Below, piece by piece: positions 6,751 through 16,711 of a stretch of DNA of 64,000 bases (positions are counted from its first letter, which is position 1; each line of letters opens with the position of its first letter). The stretch spans positions 62,001 to 126,000 of the forward strand of contig NZ_MSQD01000001.1 of the NCBI RefSeq assembly GCF_002102475.1. Direction: 5' to 3'. The stretch is from Thermoanaerobacterium sp. PSU-2 (GTDB taxonomy: Bacteria; Bacillota; Thermoanaerobacteria; Thermoanaerobacterales; Thermoanaerobacteraceae). Made by a program: the position numbers and the translations under genes. The notes under the pieces are model-generated. The model searched no databases. It was not told where the DNA came from and saw only the letters and a program-made list of their open reading frames with translations.

Positions 6751-7644
6751 ATGGTATCGGAAGTATGCAATATATGTCCGAGAAATTGCAATGTTGATCG
6801 CAGTACAAAAGTAGGCTTTTGCGGCATGTCAAGTGAAATACATGTGGCAAAAGCATATCTTCATGAATGGGAAGAGCCTTGCATAAGCGGCAGCAGAGGG
6901 TCTGGAACAGTATTTTTCACAGGATGCAATTTAAGATGTGTATTTTGCCAAAACTACAAAATCAGCCAAGAAAATTTTGGAGTAAGTGTTTCACCAGAAA
7001 AACTGGCAGATATTTTTATGAATTTAGAAAAAACAGGTGCTCATAATATCAATCTCGTAACACCTACAATATTTGTTCCAAAAATAAAAGAAGCTATAAT
7101 CATAGCGAGAAATAATGGGCTTAGCATACCTATCGTTTACAACTCAAATGCTTACGAGAGTGTAGAATCTCTAAGATCTTTAGAAGGGCTCATAGATATA
7201 TACTTGCCTGACCTAAAATATTACAGCAATGAAGTGGCTGTAAAATACTCTAATGCACCACATTATTTTGAGTACGCCACAAAGGCGATTTTAGAAATGT
7301 ATCGTCAAGTAGGTGACCCTGTCTTTGACAGTGACGGCATAATGAAAAGGGGAATAATTATACGCCATTTGATATTGCCAGGGAAATTAGATGAGACAAA
7401 AAGGATACTGAAGTGGATAAAGGATAATCTGTCTAACGAAGTGTATGTAAGCCTTATGGGACAATATACACCATTTTACAATGCAAATAAATACCAAGAG
7501 TTAAATAGAAGAATAAGCAACAGAGAATATGAAGAAGCGATAGAATATTTCTTTGAATTAGGTTTGGAAAACGGATTTGTCCAAGATGATGAAAGTGCAT
7601 CAGAAAGCTTCATCCCTGATTTTGACTTAGAAGGCATTCTTTAA
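6751..7644 (+). CDS. Radical SAM protein, PflA-like (COG1313 type)
   Basis: 297 residues. The CxxxCxxC motif that holds the 4Fe-4S cluster is in GCNLRCVFCQNY, about residues 59-70. An extra N-terminal cysteine set (CNICPRNC...GFCG) is typical of the COG1313 branch annotated as putative pyruvate formate-lyase activating enzymes. Such proteins cleave S-adenosylmethionine to make a radical; the target protein of this branch is not known. No pyruvate formate-lyase gene is nearby. ATG 6751 follows GAGGTG. Its end overlaps the convergent RluA-type gene by 18 bases. Confidence 0.85.
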   Translation: MVSEVCNICPRNCNVDRSTKVGFCGMSSEIHVAKAYLHEWEEPCISGSRGSGTVFFTGCNLRCVFCQNYKISQENFGVSVSPEKLADIFMNLEKTGAHNINLVTPTIFVPKIKEAIIIARNNGLSIPIVYNSNAYESVESLRSLEGLIDIYLPDLKYYSNEVAVKYSNAPHYFEYATKAILEMYRQVGDPVFDSDGIMKRGIIIRHLILPGKLDETKRILKWIKDNLSNEVYVSLMGQYTPFYNANKYQELNRRISNREYEEAIEYFFELGLENGFVQDDESASESFIPDFDLEGIL

Positions 7645-8487
7645 AACAGCCTTCATGTCATCTGGAATTGGCGAATAGAGAGAGATGCACTTTCCAATAA
7701 AAGGCTGCTTAAATGTGAGTCTATAAGCGTGGAGTGCCTGCCTTTTTATATAAGATGTATCCGAGCCATATAGCGTATCACCAATTATAGGATGCCCTAT
7801 ATGGCTTAAGTGAACTCTTATCTGATGCGTCCTGCCTGTTTTTAATTCTAACTTTACAAGGCTTAACCTTTCTCCTCTCTTTAGTAAACGAAAATGTGTC
7901 ACTGCCGTATCTCCTTCATCGTCTACCATTCGCTCAATTGTGCTGCCTGGTTTTCTTTTTATAGGCAAATCTATCGTTCCTCTGCCATCCATATCTCCTT
8001 CGACTATTGCAATGTACAATTTTTTCATAGGAGATACTATTTGCAGATAATTTTGCATAAAAGGATTTTTGGCAAAAATGATTAAGCCGGATGTATCTCT
8101 GTCAAGCCTATTGACAGGCCTTATTGGCGCCTTAATGTTATTTTTTTCATAATACCAGGCAACACCATTTGCCAGTGTGCCATCAGGATGCCCGGCTGTA
8201 GGGTGGACAACAATGCCAGCATCTTTATTGACAACTAAAATGTCTTCATCCTCATAGCATATATGTAAATCCATTTTTTCAGGCCTTACTGATGTGTTTT
8301 CATCATCCAACAAAAGCTCCACAACGTCCCCTTCAAAGACAAGCCTATTAACTATCGAAATTTCTCCATTTACAAGCATCTTGCCGCGATTTTTGTACTT
8401 TCTTATTAGAGTCGGAGAAAAGCCTTTATTTAGCAAAAACTCCTTCAACGTCAAATAAGCATCTTCTTTATTAACGACTACTTTCAT
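7627..8487 (-). CDS. RluA-family RNA pseudouridine synthase
   Basis: 286 residues: an S4 RNA-binding domain at about 12-70, then the RluA catalytic domain with RPVNRLDRDTSGLIIF, the aspartate in LDRDTSG being the catalytic one, and TGRTHQIRVHLSHIGHPIIG near the end. It converts uridine to pseudouridine in rRNA or tRNA; the exact site cannot be read from sequence. Full length for the family. Convergent with and overlapping the radical SAM gene by 18 bases. Confidence 0.92.
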   Translation of the reverse strand: MKVVVNKEDAYLTLKEFLLNKGFSPTLIRKYKNRGKMLVNGEISIVNRLVFEGDVVELLLDDENTSVRPEKMDLHICYEDEDILVVNKDAGIVVHPTAGHPDGTLANGVAWYYEKNNIKAPIRPVNRLDRDTSGLIIFAKNPFMQNYLQIVSPMKKLYIAIVEGDMDGRGTIDLPIKRKPGSTIERMVDDEGDTAVTHFRLLKRGERLSLVKLELKTGRTHQIRVHLSHIGHPIIGDTLYGSDTSYIKRQALHAYRLTFKQPFIGKCISLYSPIPDDMKAVLKNAF

Positions 8488-8511
8488 TCCCTTACACCTT
8501 AAAAATCACGC

Positions 8512-8712
8512 TTAAATCAAACCAAAAAGCGACTTTCTCTCTTCTTTTTTCAGTAATTTATCCAATACTTCTGTGTCGTAATATTTAGCACCGCATTTTT
8601 GACAAACGTAAGTTGGAACATTTTTATAAACTACCGTCTTTTTCCCCTTAATCAACTCATATTCTGCCATCTCTATCTTTACATCTCCCCCACAGAAGCA
8701 TCGATTTAGCAT
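8512..8712 (-). CDS. Small YgiT-type zinc-finger protein
   Basis: 66 residues with two CxxC-type pairs (CFCGG and CQKCG) about 40 residues apart, the layout of YgiT/MqsA N-terminal zinc fingers. ATG 8712 sits 5-6 bases after AAGGAGGT, so the ten codons further upstream are not translated. Unlike MqsA it has no C-terminal DNA-binding domain and there is no MqsR-like toxin next to it, so a toxin-antitoxin role is not supported. Follows the S4/RluA gene's upstream side in the same direction. Confidence 0.75.
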   Translation of the reverse strand: MLNRCFCGGDVKIEMAEYELIKGKKTVVYKNVPTYVCQKCGAKYYDTEVLDKLLKKEERKSLFGLI

Positions 8713-8901
8713 TATTGACCTCCTTACATATCTAAGTTCCATACATTATATCGAAAAAACGACAAAAAATTTTAACATTTGACATAATCATTATATCATT
8801 ATTTGTAGAAACAATGAATATTTTATACCGTAACAAAAATATTTTTTTATCATAATATGTTATTGTATCTATTCCCATCTATATAAAAAGGGGGTATTGT
8901 A

Positions 8902-9033
8902 ATGTCTGGAACTGACTGCAAGAAGAAGCCAAAAGACGATTATTACTGGGTATGGATAGTTTTGATAATTGTCATAATACTGCTTTTAGTACCAGGTGTA
9001 TTTGTACTCGATAAGCAAGAACCTACAGTATAA
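8902..9033 (+). CDS. 43-residue single-pass membrane protein
   Basis: A small gene with an ATG at 8902, ribosome site GGGGGT upstream, and its own terminator downstream. The protein has a charged, lysine-rich N-terminus (CKKKPKDD), one strong membrane helix at about 15-36 (WVWIVLIIVIILLLVPGVFV) and a short outer tail. It stands alone in a 330-base interval between minus-strand genes. I recognise no family; small proteins of this type are common in sporulating Firmicutes. Confidence 0.65.
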   Translation: MSGTDCKKKPKDDYYWVWIVLIIVIILLLVPGVFVLDKQEPTV

Positions 9034-9037
9034 TATT

Positions 9038-9068
9038 AAAAAGGCGTGGCTACATGCCAACGCCTTTT
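9038..9068. terminator. Bidirectional terminator
   Basis: AAAAAGGCGTGGC pairs with GCC-ACGCCTTTTT (one bulge), with A and T runs on the two sides; serves the 43-aa gene and the convergent aminopeptidase gene. Confidence 0.85.
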
Positions 9069-9074
9069 TTCAGC

Positions 9075-10187
9075 TTACAAAACACTTTTAATAAAATGGC
9101 CATCTTTATAGAAAAGTTCACCGTCTGCATATATTTCTCCGCCTTGCCTCATGTCACAAAGCATATCCCAATGAATGGCAGAACGATTTTTACCACCCGC
9201 TTCAGGCATGGAATCACCCAATGCCATATGTACCGTGCCTCCTATTTTTTCATCAAAAAGCATATTTCTCGTAAATTTTTGTATGCCGTAATTGGTGCCT
9301 ATGGCTACTTCTCCAAAACGCTTAGCACCATCATCTGTGTCCATCAAAGCGTGCAATAAATCTTCGCCTTTTTCTGCCGTGGCTTTTACGACAAGTCCAT
9401 TCTCCACTTCCAGGTATATACCTTCTATGCTTTTACCCATGTATATTCCTGGGAAACTGAAAGTAATGTGACCATTGATTTTGTTTTCAACAGGTGATGT
9501 AAAAATCTCTCCATCAGGAAAGTTCTCTGTGCCACTGCAGTTTATCCACTTCCTGCCTGATGTATTGACGTATATGTCAGTCCCATCTGATACTATGTGC
9601 AGTTCTGACTTTTTATTCAGATAATCAACCCATATATCTTGCTCCATGCGTATCTTTTGCCACAATGATATAGGGTCATCGCTGTCTAATAAACCTGCGC
9701 CATAGACAAAGTCCTCGTATTCACTTAGGCTCATTTCAGCTTCTTGTGCATCTGCCTGTGTAGGATATTGTGTGCCACACCACCTTAAAGAACCATTGCC
9801 CATTCTTTCAGAGTAGACTTTCCTCCATGAAGCTGCTCCTTTTGCTGCCAATTTAAGCTTAACTGGATCTACATTTGAATTAGCTTTTGTGTTTTTGTTA
9901 GCCCACGCGGTAAGCCAAACATCCGCTTTTTCAAGAGCGATTCTTTGAATATACTTTTCCATGAGAAGTTGCTCGTCGGTAGAGTTTTTCAAAATAATCT
10001 CTGATACATCAGGAATGTCAACCAATGTCTCAACATGAGCCCCTGCCTTAACTGCCTCCCTAACTACTTCGCTTATCCACGGTATAGCGATATCACCTGC
10101 TTGAACCAATACAAAATCTCCTCTTTTGACTTTTGTAGAGTAATTCACCAACAGATTTGCAAGCCTTTTTAACCTTGGGTCTGTCAT
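9075..10187 (-). CDS. M29-family metalloaminopeptidase
   Basis: 370 residues, normal to slightly short for AmpS/AmpT-type M29 peptidases, which remove N-terminal residues from peptides using two metal ions. The conserved metal-binding glutamates and histidines fall in the second half (KATAEKGEDLL, GEVAIGTNYGI, GTVHMALGDSMPEAGG, SAIHWDMLCDM), the last with the HxD pair. No signal peptide, so it acts in the cytosol. ATG 10187 follows a G-rich ribosome site. It ends at the terminator at 9038-9068. Confidence 0.92.
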   Translation of the reverse strand: MTDPRLKRLANLLVNYSTKVKRGDFVLVQAGDIAIPWISEVVREAVKAGAHVETLVDIPDVSEIILKNSTDEQLLMEKYIQRIALEKADVWLTAWANKNTKANSNVDPVKLKLAAKGAASWRKVYSERMGNGSLRWCGTQYPTQADAQEAEMSLSEYEDFVYGAGLLDSDDPISLWQKIRMEQDIWVDYLNKKSELHIVSDGTDIYVNTSGRKWINCSGTENFPDGEIFTSPVENKINGHITFSFPGIYMGKSIEGIYLEVENGLVVKATAEKGEDLLHALMDTDDGAKRFGEVAIGTNYGIQKFTRNMLFDEKIGGTVHMALGDSMPEAGGKNRSAIHWDMLCDMRQGGEIYADGELFYKDGHFIKSVL

Positions 10188-10251
10188 CTACCCACCCCCC
10201 ATTAAATAATACTTAACCATATTATTACATATTACAGACGAAAATCCAATA

Positions 10252-13200
10252 CTATTTGCAAATTTTGTTGTATAAACACATACTGCAATATTCACTTTTT
10301 CGCTTGACATATTCTTCAATCCCTTTAGCACCTAATAAGAACGGCACAGCTTCACAGATTTTCCCTAATGTCTCCATGACATAAAGATCAGAAATGTCAA
10401 CTTCAACGTACTTGCCTACATCTAAAAAGTACAAAAAAGCACCTTTCAAAATTGGTGAAAAACCACTGATTGTTTTTAAGCGCCGTAAAACATACGAATA
10501 AAGATGAATCTGTGGTGTATAATGTCTTGCCATTTTCTCCAAATCATCATCGCTATCTATTTTATTTGTCTTATAGTCAAAAATGTACGCTTCAATATTT
10601 CCATCATTTTCGTATATGTCGATTCTGTCGATTACTCCGTTTAAATTTATGTTGTCGTTTATGGGCACCCTAAATTTATACTCCTTTAATCTTTTTAGTA
10701 GTCTGCCATTTATCTTCTTTCTATGTTCATCTTTCAGCATGTAGTAATTGTCAATATACCTTTTGATGCTTTCATCATTTACACTACTTACATCAATATA
10801 GTCATCATCATCTAAAGTTTCAAGTATCTTATGAATAATCGTCCCTCTCTCTAAAGCACTTATTTTTCCATCATTTTCTGAGTAAATATCATCGCTGTTT
10901 TCATCTGATTCCACATATCCATCATCAAGCGACGCAATACATTTATAATAGTAAAGCACAGGACACGTCAGATAATCAATATATGCAGTTACAGAAACGT
11001 TGCCTTTAACGTTAAGAGGTATTTTGTCTATCAATTCACCAAATAGTTTCATTTTATTTACATTTTCATCCAATTCTTTTGCATAATCAGGCTTGTTTTT
11101 TGCATATGATTGTAAACAACTGCCATCAATGTAGTCTATGTTAGAACAACCATCTTTAATAGCAAACAGCAACTGTTTCATAAATGAGTTTAGTTTGCTG
11201 TCTTCGTCAATGTCATCTACATTGTCTTTCATTTGCCCTATAAACGCTAAAAACTTCTTTGCCCTTGTAGAAGCTACATAAAAAAGCCTCCTGCTCTCCA
11301 TATTTTCCTTTTCAAGATACTTGTCATATTCCTCTTTATATAAGCTGTTTGCCGATTTATCCAAATCTCCATCATCGTTGACACCTATGCCAAAAATATA
11401 GCCTTCTTCGTCTAACACAAATAAAGGAGCCTTCCTCACCGATATGCCATCAGTAGCTTTATCCATGTCAGGTATTATTACAGCATCAAACTCCAGTCCT
11501 TTTGATGAATGAATAGTCATAATCTTAACGGCATTGCTTTCTTCAGTATCCAAAAAAGCTTCAGAATCAAGCCCTGATGACTCTTTCAAAGCATCTAAAT
11601 ACTCAATCAGATCTTTAGGATCGAGTATGCCTTTTTCTTCAAAGCTTTTGATTATACTCTCCAATTTCTCCACATTTCTGAATTTTTGATATCCATTTGG
11701 CAAAGAAATCAAAAGTTTTTTATAATCTGTGATTTTTAAAATCATCTTGAATATCTCATACGGACTGTATATACCATTCATTTTCGAAATCTTATCCAAA
11801 ATGTTGCAGGCTCTTTTTATGACCCATTTATCGTCACCAAACATTGAAGAAAATCTTTTTAATGTTTCCAATAAATCATCTGCAGATTCGCCATTATACA
11901 TATTCATGAAAGCAAATAAATCATCATCGCTAAATCCAAAAATAGGCGATCTTAAAGCTGTAAGAAGCGCAATTTCATCCAATGTGTCAAAAGCCAATTT
12001 GTAAACCGAAATGATGTCAATTATCTCCCTCTTATCCCAAAATCCAATCCCACCTATGATGCAATACGGTATGCCGCAATCCGCAAGTGTGCCTTCAATG
12101 CTTTTAAGACTTGACCTGCTTCTTAAAAGTACGGCAATATCCTTATATTCAAATCCTTCGCCTACAAGCTTTAAAATCCTACCTGCTATAATCTTGCCCT
12201 GAAAATCCTTTCTTGAATTAGCCAAAGCTCCGTCTTCCATCAGCAACTCATTAAGCTTTCCTTTATTGTCATCGTCTTTCAAAAGTTGTTTTATCTTTTT
12301 ATATCTTTCATTCTTTTCATTTACTATATCATCTTTTTTGTAAGTAATAAGCTCTACTTTAGGGCCTTCGTCGGCAAAGCTTTGATACTTCAATTCTTCG
12401 TATGGATCAATCAAATTTTTAAAGACACCATTGACTGTTGATATGATGTTTTTTGTGCTTCTGTAGCAATTGCTTAGATTAAGCACTTTTCCATCTACTT
12501 CTATTTTTCTGCAAAACTCATCAAATATCCTAAAATCCGTCCCCCTAAAACCGTATATTGACTGTTTTATATCTCCTACAATAAACAATTTGCCATTTGG
12601 AATCTTTCCATCTTTCTCAGTAAGCTTTAAAATAATCTCTTTTTGAAGGTGATTGGTGTCTTGAAATTCATCTACGAGAATGTATCTGTATCTTTCAAAA
12701 TAATCATTTCTTATGATATCGTTAGAAAGAAGTCTTAAAGCAATCATCTCTAAGTCGTTAAAGTCAAGCAAATTCTTGCTTGATTTGAATGCCTTATAAT
12801 TTTCCTCTATTTTCTCTAAGATTATAAGCGCCAAATTTTCCATGGCTTTTGTTGATTCGTCGCTGTCGAAAGATAATTTTATGTCTTCAACTGATAGTCC
12901 GGCTTCTTTCATGCGGAAATATAAGCTTATTACCTCAGATTGAAACATTTTTCCCGTAAATATCTTTGAAGGATATTTTTTTAATGCAGTCTCTAACATA
13001 TATTTGTTGTTTTTATCGTTTATCACTTCATCAATCGCAATTCCTGCTATCTTTTTAACTGCTGTGCTAACCTCCCCTTCATCCATAATAGAAAACTTAG
13101 GATCGACTGAGGCTTCAGCAAAATTATCTCTTATCATTTTCTCGCAAAAACCGTGAATTGTATCGATGTTGGCAAATATCAGTGAATCTCTAAGCACTAT

Positions 13201-13476
13201 CCACTTTTTGCTGTCCTTATCTAATTTACACAGCAATTCTATCTCTTTTCTTATCCTTTCTTTCATTTCAGCAGCAGCTTTTCGAGTAAATGTTATTGCG
13301 ACAATATCGTCAATCTTGATACCAGCCACATCACTTAAAAGCTTTATGTACCTTTTAGTCAACACTCTCGTCTTGCCAGAACCTGCGCCAGCCCTTAGTA
13401 CTACATTTTTACTTATATCAAGAGCTTTTAATTGCTCTTGGCTTAGATCTTCTTCAATCAACACGCTACGCACCAT
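10252..13476 (-). CDS. addA: AddA-like helicase-nuclease subunit
   Basis: 1074 residues. UvrD-type helicase motifs in order: AGAGSGKTRVLTKRY (Walker A, near residue 30), LVDEFQDTN (Walker B), GDIKQSIYGFRG, then the C-terminal PD-(D/E)XK nuclease with YIFDYKTNKI. With AddB it degrades double-strand ends to Chi and loads RecA. ATG 13476 has AAAGAGGTG just upstream and overlaps the addB stop by 11 bases; the 24 codons before it are not needed. Unusual: it carries a cysteine set (LTCPVLYYYKC...YCSMCLYNKIC, with C-x2-C-x5-C) like the iron-sulphur staple normally found in AddB nucleases. Confidence 0.9.
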   Translation of the reverse strand: MVRSVLIEEDLSQEQLKALDISKNVVLRAGAGSGKTRVLTKRYIKLLSDVAGIKIDDIVAITFTRKAAAEMKERIRKEIELLCKLDKDSKKWIVLRDSLIFANIDTIHGFCEKMIRDNFAEASVDPKFSIMDEGEVSTAVKKIAGIAIDEVINDKNNKYMLETALKKYPSKIFTGKMFQSEVISLYFRMKEAGLSVEDIKLSFDSDESTKAMENLALIILEKIEENYKAFKSSKNLLDFNDLEMIALRLLSNDIIRNDYFERYRYILVDEFQDTNHLQKEIILKLTEKDGKIPNGKLFIVGDIKQSIYGFRGTDFRIFDEFCRKIEVDGKVLNLSNCYRSTKNIISTVNGVFKNLIDPYEELKYQSFADEGPKVELITYKKDDIVNEKNERYKKIKQLLKDDDNKGKLNELLMEDGALANSRKDFQGKIIAGRILKLVGEGFEYKDIAVLLRSRSSLKSIEGTLADCGIPYCIIGGIGFWDKREIIDIISVYKLAFDTLDEIALLTALRSPIFGFSDDDLFAFMNMYNGESADDLLETLKRFSSMFGDDKWVIKRACNILDKISKMNGIYSPYEIFKMILKITDYKKLLISLPNGYQKFRNVEKLESIIKSFEEKGILDPKDLIEYLDALKESSGLDSEAFLDTEESNAVKIMTIHSSKGLEFDAVIIPDMDKATDGISVRKAPLFVLDEEGYIFGIGVNDDGDLDKSANSLYKEEYDKYLEKENMESRRLFYVASTRAKKFLAFIGQMKDNVDDIDEDSKLNSFMKQLLFAIKDGCSNIDYIDGSCLQSYAKNKPDYAKELDENVNKMKLFGELIDKIPLNVKGNVSVTAYIDYLTCPVLYYYKCIASLDDGYVESDENSDDIYSENDGKISALERGTIIHKILETLDDDDYIDVSSVNDESIKRYIDNYYMLKDEHRKKINGRLLKRLKEYKFRVPINDNINLNGVIDRIDIYENDGNIEAYIFDYKTNKIDSDDDLEKMARHYTPQIHLYSYVLRRLKTISGFSPILKGAFLYFLDVGKYVEVDISDLYVMETLGKICEAVPFLLGAKGIEEYVKRKSEYCSMCLYNKICK

Positions 13477-16400
13477 TTTCACCTCTTTTGCTTTCACGTT
13501 TATCATACCTGCATATTGATACATAAGGACATCTAATATTAGAATCATCGTATGGGCATCCTTCAGGCAGATTAAAAGAACCTGTCATCATTCTGCCTAC
13601 ATTTTCAATTCCCTTTTTTTCGATCCAATCCATTATTACATCAAAGCTACTTTCGCTTAATACATCTTTAGGACCTGCATTCCCTTTAAAAATGTATTTC
13701 TTGTATTCATCAAGCATAATCCCATTTCTTTTGACATTTTCTACGCTGTAGTACAACAATCCTAAACAGGATGGATTTTTTATGCCAAGCTCATTTCTTA
13801 GAATTTCTTCTGCAGCCATGTAATACGTAGGCAATTGAAAATCCAAACCATCTACGCACTGCCTCAGCCCTCCTACTGCCCCTAACTTATAATCGTATAT
13901 AAGGTATTTCCCCGTCAAATTGCCATCTATGCTTCGCTCTAAATCGATTCTATCTATCTTGCCGTAGAAACTGTAACCACCGTAATGACTGTCTATCTCA
14001 AATTTCTTTTCAAACATTGATGGAATAAGCTCAGCGCCAGTCTTCCTATAATAATTAAGCCTATTTGATATATCATCTGCTATAAGCTTAAATAAAGTGT
14101 CATACATCTCTTTTTTAAACTTCTCAAGTATAATATCATTCTTAATGCCATCTAATTTCTCACAAGTTTTATCAATCACATCTTTAAGTTTTTCTTCATT
14201 TACATCGTAAAGATCCTTATTTTCGCTGTAGTATTTCATCAAAATCTCATGGTATGTAGAGCCCATGTTTTTCTTGAATTCAATTGACTCATCTGAAACT
14301 TTGATGTCCAAAAGCGTCTCAACAAAAAACCTAAAAGGACAAGCAACATAACTGTTTAAACTTGATGCGCTTAAGTGAACCCCATCAAGTATCTTTAAAT
14401 TTTCTTCTTTGCGTATTTTGCCTGTGTATTCATTCATCTCATTGCATGTCACTCTTTTTCTCTCTAATGATGATAAATAACTAATATCTTGGTACGTTTT
14501 TGCAAGATTTGTCCTATATGACAAAATGTTCAAGTCAACATCATCGCATTTCGAATTTGCCAAAAAATACATTATTTCATCTTCGCTGGATAAATTGCTA
14601 ACTTCATAAGCAAATCTGTCTTTCATGTAAACAATAGGAGCAACTACTTTTCCCAATGATATTTCATCAAAAAGACTTTCAACTTCATATACAAATGGTG
14701 ATTTAATCATTTTATTGCCTTCTTCATCTGTCGTTCTGTAAGATATATAAACATCACCTAAAGAAGAAGCTATGCAAGAATTAAACCTTATTTTCTCCCT
14801 TTCTATTTCGAAGTTTCGGCTAAATACATAAAGATGGCTATTTTTCAAATAAGCTTCGTCTTGTGAATCAAAAATCGGATTGATAGAAGATGTACTTGGA
14901 AAATCCCCCTCATTTGCACCAAGGATAAACACTGTATTGTATCTCTGTCCTCTTGCCAAATCCGGATTTACCACTTTCACACCTTCAATGTCAAGATTTT
15001 TGATCATTATATCGCAGTTTGCCATCATGTCTAATAAATCCTCTTGAATAGCCTCAATGTCATCAGAAGAAGTTCCTCCATACCGCTTTTTTAGTTCCAC
15101 AACATTTTTTAAAATTTGTTTCATCGCTTCTAATGCTTTTAAACTGTATACTAAGTTCCTTCCGTCTATCACGCCTGATTCGTACAATGACATTATGTTT
15201 AAGTCGATTTTAAGCATCTCTATGATATTTAAAATGCTTTCCAGAAACTCACTTATATCTTTATACTGCTTTTCTTTGAAATCTACAAGCATACGGATGT
15301 ATTTTTTTAATCTTTCAAACTCGTCGTCGTTTAATGCAGATAAAATTTCTTCTTCATAATTGCTATGAGATACATCTATCAGCTTTGATACTTTATTGTA
15401 TACATCAATTATTTCATTAGGCATCAGATACTTTGATTTCATTATGCTGTCAAAGCTTTTAAAATCATGATTTATCTTATATGTAATCAAACTGTAAATA
15501 TCACCGGCAATCATCATTGATATTAATTTCTTGCCATCATTAAACCTTAAAGGAATGCCCATCTCGTCAAAAATGTCAATTATGTTTTCTCTGTAGTCAT
15601 CGATATTCCTTACAAACACAGCAATATTTTCAGGTTTTACTTTTTCAAAGACTATCTTCTTCTTTATTAACCTTGCAGTTTCTCTTACTTCATGCTCAAT
15701 CGATGGACTATTCAGTATCATAATAGTGCCGTCTACGCTTTTAATAATCTCTTTTCCTGAATACAGGTATTTAGAAACTTTCTCTGCATTGCTGCCATCT
15801 ATACTTTCTTCCATCATTTCATTTAGCCTAAATCCAATCTCCAATAAGTCTTTCACGATGCCGTTTTTTATGAAGATTTCATTGTACTCATTTTTAAATG
15901 GAATATTCACGTAAATATCATAATCGCTATTTAAGGCCATCTTCCTCAACAATTGCATATTTACACCGTCTAAATTTATAAAGCCGTCTACAACGACAAT
16001 TCCTATCTTACTAAAATAATTTGAAATATTGACATATTGTATGGCGTTAACTGAAATGTCATCTACATCAATCAATCCATTTTTATTCTTGTAATCCTCA
16101 TAATTAATGTAAATTTCCGCCAAATTATTCAACTTTTCTCTTAACACATTTCTTTCTAAACCATTGGCGATTTTTTTGATATCATTAGGATCTATCATGT
16201 TTCTCTTTGCTGTCTTTATAAAGCTTAAGACAGATTCTAAGAATCCTGCCTTATCTTTTACATTTCGATAGTAGCCATTGTAGTAAGACTTTCGCAAAAT
16301 GCTTCTCAAGATTTCTTTCATCTCATAAGTCGATATTACTGTGTGATTTTTTATAAAATCGTTGCACAAAAGCATCGCCATATCTTCAAACACAAATATA

Positions 16401-16576
16401 TCCGCATCTACGATGCCGCCATTTAATCTGATAAACTTATCTCTTACATCAAACATAGCCTCACGGGAAGGCAATATGTATAAAACCTTTTTCCCATTTC
16501 TTATAGTTTCCATCGACTTTTCAATAAGCATATCTCTAATATTGTTGCAAAAAGGCCCAAAAAATATCTCCTTCAA
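13466..16576 (-). CDS. addB: AddB-like nuclease subunit, lacking a Walker A motif
   Basis: About 1036 residues, shorter than Bacillus AddB (~1166). The C-terminal RecB-type nuclease is intact (YLIYDYKLGAVGG, and the staple cysteines CPFRFF...C-x8-C-x5-C). At the N-terminus, where AddB normally has GRAGSGKT, this protein reads FFGPFCNNIRDML, so ATP binding here looks lost. TTG 16576 after GGGAG is my choice of start; GTG 16591 has no clear ribosome site. The central region (VNPDLARGQRYNTVFILGAN, EGDFPS) fits the AddB family. Overlaps addA by 11 bases; the two form an operon. Confidence 0.8.
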   Translation of the reverse strand: MKEIFFGPFCNNIRDMLIEKSMETIRNGKKVLYILPSREAMFDVRDKFIRLNGGIVDADIFVFEDMAMLLCNDFIKNHTVISTYEMKEILRSILRKSYYNGYYRNVKDKAGFLESVLSFIKTAKRNMIDPNDIKKIANGLERNVLREKLNNLAEIYINYEDYKNKNGLIDVDDISVNAIQYVNISNYFSKIGIVVVDGFINLDGVNMQLLRKMALNSDYDIYVNIPFKNEYNEIFIKNGIVKDLLEIGFRLNEMMEESIDGSNAEKVSKYLYSGKEIIKSVDGTIMILNSPSIEHEVRETARLIKKKIVFEKVKPENIAVFVRNIDDYRENIIDIFDEMGIPLRFNDGKKLISMMIAGDIYSLITYKINHDFKSFDSIMKSKYLMPNEIIDVYNKVSKLIDVSHSNYEEEILSALNDDEFERLKKYIRMLVDFKEKQYKDISEFLESILNIIEMLKIDLNIMSLYESGVIDGRNLVYSLKALEAMKQILKNVVELKKRYGGTSSDDIEAIQEDLLDMMANCDIMIKNLDIEGVKVVNPDLARGQRYNTVFILGANEGDFPSTSSINPIFDSQDEAYLKNSHLYVFSRNFEIEREKIRFNSCIASSLGDVYISYRTTDEEGNKMIKSPFVYEVESLFDEISLGKVVAPIVYMKDRFAYEVSNLSSEDEIMYFLANSKCDDVDLNILSYRTNLAKTYQDISYLSSLERKRVTCNEMNEYTGKIRKEENLKILDGVHLSASSLNSYVACPFRFFVETLLDIKVSDESIEFKKNMGSTYHEILMKYYSENKDLYDVNEEKLKDVIDKTCEKLDGIKNDIILEKFKKEMYDTLFKLIADDISNRLNYYRKTGAELIPSMFEKKFEIDSHYGGYSFYGKIDRIDLERSIDGNLTGKYLIYDYKLGAVGGLRQCVDGLDFQLPTYYMAAEEILRNELGIKNPSCLGLLYYSVENVKRNGIMLDEYKKYIFKGNAGPKDVLSESSFDVIMDWIEKKGIENVGRMMTGSFNLPEGCPYDDSNIRCPYVSICRYDKRESKRGENGA

Positions 16577-16651
16577 TTTATCAGCTCCCACAAAAACAAA
16601 TCACATATTTATTTTATTACATATGCTAAGGCGTCTCAAGGTAAAACTGCG

Positions 16652-16704
16652 TATTAAAAAAGACTGATGCACTGTGAACTATTCAGTCATTTGTGCAGCA
16701 GTCT
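16652..16704 (-). terminator. Terminator of cimA
   Basis: AGACTG-TGCAC (16661-16672) pairs with GTGCA-CAGTCT (16693-16704); read on the minus strand it is followed by TTTTTAATAC. Confidence 0.85.
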
Positions 16705-16711
16705 CTTTTCA

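Noticed and set aside
8512..8712. MqsA-type antitoxin
   Set aside because: Only the zinc-finger half is present and no toxin gene adjoins it.
13477..13548. 24-codon N-terminal extension of addA
   Set aside because: AAAGAGGTG stands right before ATG 13476 and the helicase begins there; the extension lies inside addB.
15057..15359. 100-codon frame opposite addB
   Set aside because: Antisense shadow without ribosome site; the addB reading is continuous here.
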